A stretch of 10,264 nucleotides of DNA, taken from the NCBI GenBank assembly GCA_014523695.1, contig JAATVS010000089.1, positions 1-10,264 on the forward strand. Reading direction: 5' to 3'. The notes beneath the pieces were generated by a model, which saw nothing but the letters and a program-made list of their open reading frames with translations, did not search any database and had not been told where the DNA came from. The position numbers and the translations under genes were made by a program. Origin of the DNA: Nitrososphaerales archaeon TH5895. GTDB taxonomy: Archaea; Thermoproteota; Nitrososphaeria; Nitrososphaerales; Nitrososphaeraceae. Positions 7,214 to 10,264 of this stretch are shown here, in pieces. Numbering within the stretch: position 1 is the first letter of the stretch; each line of letters opens with the position of its first letter.

Positions 7214-7392
7214 TGCCAAAACCGAGAGATTATGAGATTACTAAAAGAAAAAAAATTTCCCATGGGAAGGGTTCAAGATGGTGTAAGAGATGTGGTGCAT
7301 ATAACGGATTGATACAACAATACAAATTATTTCTATGTAGACAATGTTTTAGAGAGGTTGCCAAGCACTTGGGCTTTTACAAGTACGAATGA
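7213..7392 (+). CDS. rps14: 30S ribosomal protein uS14, zinc-binding type
   Basis: This 59-residue gene is easily missed because of its size. Translation from ATG at 7213 reads through to TGA at 7390-7392, starting [14 protein letters not shown]. It contains four cysteines as CKRC (C24, C27) and CRQC (C42, C45), the zinc-ribbon arrangement of the C+ form of uS14, and ends in the typical archaeal segment [10 protein letters not shown]. It binds the small-subunit head near uS3 and uS10. It overlaps the uL5 stop by one base and lies between uL5 and uS8, the standard order. Confidence 0.97.
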   Translation: MPKPRDYEITKRKKISHGKGSRWCKRCGAYNGLIQQYKLFLCRQCFREVAKHLGFYKYE

Positions 7393-7393
7393 T

Positions 7394-7405
7394 TAGGAGG
7401 ATGAT
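7394..7405 (+). promoter_or_regulatory. Shine-Dalgarno-like site upstream of uS8
   Basis: AGGAGGATGAT at 7395-7405 lies in the 22-base gap after uS14 and closely resembles the complement of the 16S rRNA 3' end, with one extra A. The core GGAGG ends 14 bases before the uS8 ATG, which is longer than usual. The ATG inside the motif (7401) opens only a short unrelated frame. Confidence 0.55.
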
Positions 7406-7414
7406 AATAGTTAA

Positions 7415-7807
7415 ATGCCAGCATTAAATGTATTAGCAAATTTGTTGAATACACTATACAATAACGAATCGCGAAGAAAGAAGGAATGTGTTGTGTTGCC
7501 TGCATCTAGATTCACTAGTGAAGTTTTGCGTGTAATGCAGAAGCATCATTACGTAGGTGAGTTCGAACAAATTGACGACGGAAGATCGGGGAAATTTCGT
7601 ATTCAACTTCTGGCCACAATAAACAAATGTGGGATAGTTACTCCAAAATATAGCGTTAGAAAAAATGGATACCTTGATTGGGAAAGACGATATTTACCGG
7701 CATATAGTATGGGAGTATTGATAGTATCAACAAGTAAGGGTGTAATGTCGCACCACGAAGCCCAACAACTTGGCTTAGGTGGAGTCCTGGTGGGATATGT
7801 GTACTGA
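7415..7807 (+). CDS. rps8: 30S ribosomal protein uS8
   Basis: uS8 is a primary 16S rRNA-binding protein of the central domain of the small subunit. The 130 residues are the standard archaeal length. Seen: N-terminal NVLANLLNTLYNNESRRKKE, the middle segment LRVMQKHHYVGEFEQIDDGR, and the C-terminal signature GVLIVSTSKGVMSHHEAQQL ending in GGVLVGYVY. The ATG at 7415 gives MPALNVLAN as expected. Its end overlaps uL6 by 11 bases. Confidence 0.98.
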   Translation: MPALNVLANLLNTLYNNESRRKKECVVLPASRFTSEVLRVMQKHHYVGEFEQIDDGRSGKFRIQLLATINKCGIVTPKYSVRKNGYLDWERRYLPAYSMGVLIVSTSKGVMSHHEAQQLGLGGVLVGYVY

Positions 7808-8360
7808 AAAGATACCAGTTGAGAAGTTAAGTATTGATTTAATGATACCCTCAGAAGTAACTGTATCGAAGGAAGAAAACCGGATTCAAGTTAGTGGGAA
7901 GCTAGGGACCTTAATGAGAGATTTGTCGAAAATTCCAATAAAAGTTGATATCGTTCAGGATAGCATTAAAATTTCTTCGTACGGAAAGAGGAAGCGGGAC
8001 TTTGCGATCATTAATACTGCGAAAAGCATTTTGAATAATATGATCAGTGGCGTAGAACGAGGATACACTTATCGATTAAAGGTTGTTTTTGCTCATTTTC
8101 CCATTTCTGTGAAGGTTAAGGGATCTGAAGTTCATGTGGAGAATATTTTTGGTGAGAGAGCCCCGAGAATTGCCATGATTGTCGGTAGTGGTACAAAGGT
8201 GAAGACAAGCGGCGATGACGTGCTGGTAACTGGACCTAGCATTGAAGATGTGTCCCAGACTGCCGCCAATATTGAGTCATCGACAAAAATAAAGGGTAAG
8301 GACCAACGGGTATTTCTCGATGGTATATACATCTATTCAAGAGAAACCGGAATAACATAA
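7797..8360 (+). CDS. rpl6: 50S ribosomal protein uL6
   Basis: uL6 sits near the sarcin-ricin loop and the factor-binding site at the base of the stalk. The product has the two repeated alpha/beta domains of the family, with IQVSGKLGTLMRDLS in the first and HVENIFGERAPRIAMIVGSG opening the second, then the C-terminal KIKGKDQRVFLDGIYIY. I chose ATG at 7797 (187 residues). The frame also has a GTG at 7779, but that would add six residues (MESWWD) unlike the family and increase the overlap with uS8. This is the last ribosomal gene in the window. Confidence 0.96.
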   Translation: MCTEKIPVEKLSIDLMIPSEVTVSKEENRIQVSGKLGTLMRDLSKIPIKVDIVQDSIKISSYGKRKRDFAIINTAKSILNNMISGVERGYTYRLKVVFAHFPISVKVKGSEVHVENIFGERAPRIAMIVGSGTKVKTSGDDVLVTGPSIEDVSQTAANIESSTKIKGKDQRVFLDGIYIYSRETGIT

Positions 8361-8561
8361 AAGCTCGTGTTTCCTATAGGATTCATCTACTGATGGAGAG
8401 GATGTTTAACCAGTAGAGATACATGATATATTTCAAATCTCGAGTTTAGAAAGGCTGTTCTTTGCCGTCACGGTTCGAGTTCTTGGGTTAATATTTCATT
8501 CCGGAGATGTAAAAAGGGCTCAAGCATACCTTTTAATTGATTAATAGGAGAATATTCTAAC
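8361..8561 (+). other. Intergenic region after uL6 with a stem-loop and AT-rich promoter-like motifs
   Basis: This 201-base stretch separates the ribosomal cluster from the metabolic genes and holds no convincing ORF on either strand. It contains a 7-base inverted repeat, TCTACTG at 8386-8392 and CAGTAGA at 8411-8417, with an 18-base loop. AT-rich candidate TATA boxes lie at 8423-8433 and 8531-8540. GGAG at 8547-8550 is a plausible ribosome-binding site for the next gene. If the 8531-8540 box were used, transcription would start near 8560 and make that gene leaderless, so the box and the GGAG site are competing readings. I cannot tell whether a small RNA is encoded here. Confidence 0.5.
8386..8417 (+). 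repeat. Short inverted repeat (possible stem-loop)
   Basis: The arms TCTACTG and CAGTAGA pair perfectly over seven bases around an 18-base loop, 25 bases downstream of the uL6 stop. There is no T-tract directly after it, so it is not a bacterial-type terminator. It could be an mRNA 3' end structure, a processing site or chance. Confidence 0.35.
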
Positions 8562-9263
8562 GTGAAAGGCGTAATACTTGCTGGCGGTTTAGGAAAAAGA
8601 CTCAGGCCAATCACCGATGAGAGGCCAAAACCGATGATAGAAGTTTGCGATAAACCAATTATCGAATGGCAAATAAGATGGTTCAAAAATCATGAGGTCA
8701 ATGAAATTGTTATTTGTGTAGGTCATCTGAAGGAACGCATTATAGATTACATTGGAAGTGGAACTAGGTTTGGAGTGAGGGTTGGTTATGCTGTGGAAGA
8801 AGAACCGCTCGGTACAGGCGGAGCGCTAAAGAATGCCAGAAGCTTGATCAACAGTTCCACGGATGAAGGATTCTTTATGGTAAACGGCGATATTTTGACC
8901 GACCTAGATCCAAATGTCCTGAAACACACCAAAAACTCAGCACTAGCGCTAGTGCCCTTGAAAAGTCCATACGGTGTCGTTGAGCTGGACGAGGATGGCC
9001 TTGTTACTGGCTTTGTGGAGAAGCCGCAGATCAATGACAAATGGATTAATGCGGGAGTCTATTTTTTCACAAACCATGTCTTTGATTTTTTACCCGAACA
9101 TGGAAATATAGAAACAACAGCTTTACCCATCATGGCTAAGGACCAGAATTTAATGGGTATTACATTTTCAACATCTTTTTGGAGATCAATTGATTCCCAT
9201 AAGGATATGGACGAGGCTACTAAGGAAATTCAGAGCTCTCAATTAGTGTCGCGGGGGAACTAA
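8562..9263 (+). CDS. Sugar-1-phosphate nucleotidyltransferase (NDP-sugar pyrophosphorylase)
   Basis: Family enzymes join a nucleoside triphosphate and a sugar 1-phosphate to make an NDP-sugar and pyrophosphate, in the cytoplasm. Seen: the N-terminal nucleotide-binding signature LAGGLGKRLRPITDERPKPM (residues 6-25), EPLGTGGAL (81-89), the metal-binding NGD at 108-110, EKP at 153-155, NAGVYFF at 163-169, and the late FWRSIDSHKDMDEA (207-220). At 233 residues it holds only the Rossmann-like catalytic domain. It lacks the left-handed beta-helix or acyltransferase extension of GlmU-type enzymes, so it resembles the short ManC/RmlA-like or heptose/mannose-1-phosphate type. The substrate cannot be read from sequence. 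The start is GTG at 8562 with GGAG 11 bases upstream. It abuts the following gene with no spacer. Confidence 0.92.
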   Translation: MKGVILAGGLGKRLRPITDERPKPMIEVCDKPIIEWQIRWFKNHEVNEIVICVGHLKERIIDYIGSGTRFGVRVGYAVEEEPLGTGGALKNARSLINSSTDEGFFMVNGDILTDLDPNVLKHTKNSALALVPLKSPYGVVELDEDGLVTGFVEKPQINDKWINAGVYFFTNHVFDFLPEHGNIETTALPIMAKDQNLMGITFSTSFWRSIDSHKDMDEATKEIQSSQLVSRGN

Positions 9264-10264
9264 TTGAATACTTTTGGAGAGGCCAAGATAGGATATGGTC
9301 TGGGGACTCTGCTTTCCATGGACGATATTTTGAGATTTTCTCATCTCACAAATAAATATAAAAATGTTCATTCTTTGTGGATACCAGAAACCTGGGGACG
9401 GGAAGCTTTCAGTACATTGGGTGCAATTTCTCAAGTTGCTCGCTATCCGAAATTAGGAACGGCAATACTCAATATTTATTCACGAACACCTTCTACCATT
9501 GCAATGGGAGGGATTACCCTTGATATTCTATCAGGTAACCGAACACTTTTGGGATTAGGAGTAAGTACCAGACCAATCATTGAGGACTGGCATGGAATGG
9601 ATTTTGATAAACCCCTTGCCAGAATGAAGGAGATTGTCGCTCTCCTTCAAGTCATTTGGAGGGGAAATCCCGTATCCTTCAAGGGCAATTTTTTTAACCT
9701 TTCGAACTTCAAACTCTTGCACTCTCCTCCTAGGGCTTCTATTCCTATATTTTTAGCCGCGGTAAATCCGCTAATGATAGCACTCTCCTTATCAGTTGCG
9801 GATGGCCTTTTGCTCTATCTGCGACCCTTCAATGAATTAAGGTCCACCATTCAAAAGATACGAAATGGAATAACAAGGCCATTTGAATTGGCCTCGGTCT
9901 TTATATGCTCAATTTCTGATAAGTATCCTGATAGGGCCAGAAAGCGCGCAGCGAAGACGCTTGCATTTTATATTTCAGTTGGAGCCTATTACAGGAAGTT
10001 GATATCAAGCTCTGGTTTCGCTAATGAGACAGAAGCTATTGTTGCAGAGTACAATGAGAGAGGGCTAGACGCAGCCACCAAAGTTGTTTCTGACAGCCTA
10101 TTGGATGATATTACCATTTGCGGCGGTTCTGAACATGGTAGACGCTCGATGGAAAGGTTTGTCTCCGCTGGCATAACCCTTCCTATTTTACAAATTAATC
10201 CTGTAGAAGGAGAGGATAATCAAGAATCGTTCATCAAATTCTTGGAGACTTTTTCGAATGAATA
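9264..10264 (+). CDS. LLM-class flavin/F420-dependent oxidoreductase (luciferase-like), runs to window end
   Basis: This frame opens with TTG at 9264, directly after the upstream TAA, and stays open for 333 codons to the window edge. The last two bases are TA, so a stop (TAA or TAG) could follow immediately; about 333 residues is a normal family length. Homology to the luciferase-like monooxygenase (TIM-barrel) family is seen in IGYGLGTLLSMDDILRFS (9-26), SLWIPETWG (37-45), the segment NIYSRTPSTIAMGGITLDIL (70-89), LSGNRTLLGLGVSTRPIIED (89-108), WHGMDFDKPLARMKEIV (109-125) and the FKGNFFNL turn (139-146). Archaeal members often use coenzyme F420, but no motif here proves F420 over FMN. Substrate unknown. 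A GGGGG run at 9254-9258 may serve as ribosome-binding site. Zero spacing suggests co-transcription with the nucleotidyltransferase. Confidence 0.88.
   Translation, partial: MNTFGEAKIGYGLGTLLSMDDILRFSHLTNKYKNVHSLWIPETWGREAFSTLGAISQVARYPKLGTAILNIYSRTPSTIAMGGITLDILSGNRTLLGLGVSTRPIIEDWHGMDFDKPLARMKEIVALLQVIWRGNPVSFKGNFFNLSNFKLLHSPPRASIPIFLAAVNPLMIALSLSVADGLLLYLRPFNELRSTIQKIRNGITRPFELASVFICSISDKYPDRARKRAAKTLAFYISVGAYYRKLISSSGFANETEAIVAEYNERGLDAATKVVSDSLLDDITICGGSEHGRRSMERFVSAGITLPILQINPVEGEDNQESFIKFLETFSNE

Noticed and set aside
7779..7796. GTG at 7779 as the uL6 start
   Set aside because: It would add MESWWD, which is unlike the family N-terminus, and deepen the uS8 overlap. ATG 7797 fits better.
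8405..8492. tRNA-like region: GGTTCGAGT resembling a T-loop, with TTAACC and GGTTAA able to pair as an acceptor stem
   Set aside because: The T-stem pairs poorly, the conserved C after the T-loop is a T, position 8 is not T, and no D-arm GG or clear anticodon stem is found. The match is likely chance.
8468..8686. 72-residue - strand frame across the spacer and the nucleotidyltransferase start
   Set aside because: Most of it is antisense to the conserved nucleotide-binding motif of the nucleotidyltransferase; no independent evidence for a gene.
1..10264. Search for CRISPR repeats, insertion sequences, toxin-antitoxin pairs or defence genes
   Set aside because: No regularly spaced repeats, terminal inverted repeats, transposase motifs or small paired genes were seen. 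The window is core translation machinery plus two metabolic genes.

Overview
The window is an archaeal ribosomal-protein superoperon (the S10/spc-type cluster), all on the + strand, followed by two metabolic genes. The archaeal assignment rests on eS4, a protein found only in archaea and eukaryotes, between uL24 and uL5; on the RNase P protein Rpp29/Rnp1 between uL29 and uS17; on the archaeal/eukaryotic-type sequences of uL3, uL4, uS19 and uL6; and on a SPOUT methyltransferase directly upstream of uL3. Moderate GC by eye and the overall flavour of the proteins suggest a Thaumarchaeota/Nitrososphaeria-like lineage. That finer placement is inference, not something I could test.

Layout: (1) bases 1-445 hold the 3' part of the SPOUT RNA methyltransferase. 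(2) A TATA-like promoter near 459-467 precedes uL3, uL4 and uL23. (3) A short gap at 2598-2672 lies where most archaea carry uL2; uL2 is absent here, and the gap has its own TATA-like element. (4) Then come uS19, uL22, uS3, uL29, Rnp1, uS17, uL14, uL24, eS4, uL5, uS14, uS8 and uL6, nearly gapless and with many 1-14 base overlaps. (5) A 201-base intergenic region (8361-8561) follows. (6) It leads to a sugar-phosphate nucleotidyltransferase and a luciferase-like (LLM) flavin/F420-type oxidoreductase that runs to the window edge. The usual continuation after uL6 (eL32, eL19, uL18, uS5, uL30, uL15, SecY) is not present.

The ribosomal genes together supply parts of both subunits: the peptidyl-transferase and exit-tunnel regions (uL3, uL4, uL22, uL23, uL24, uL29), the intersubunit face and GTPase-base region (uL14, uL5, uL6), and the small-subunit head and body (uS19, uS3, uS14, uS8, uS17, eS4). 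Tight overlaps suggest translational coupling. Rnp1 links tRNA 5' processing to ribosome production. The two downstream genes abut with no spacer and look like a separate unit, probably in surface glycan or nucleotide-sugar metabolism plus an uncharacterised redox step.

I found no defence system, mobile element, CRISPR array, rRNA or convincing tRNA. The points most worth checking are the missing uL2 with a probable internal promoter, the early end of the cluster after uL6, the unassigned 201-base spacer, and the uS14 gene, which is too short for a typical ORF cutoff.
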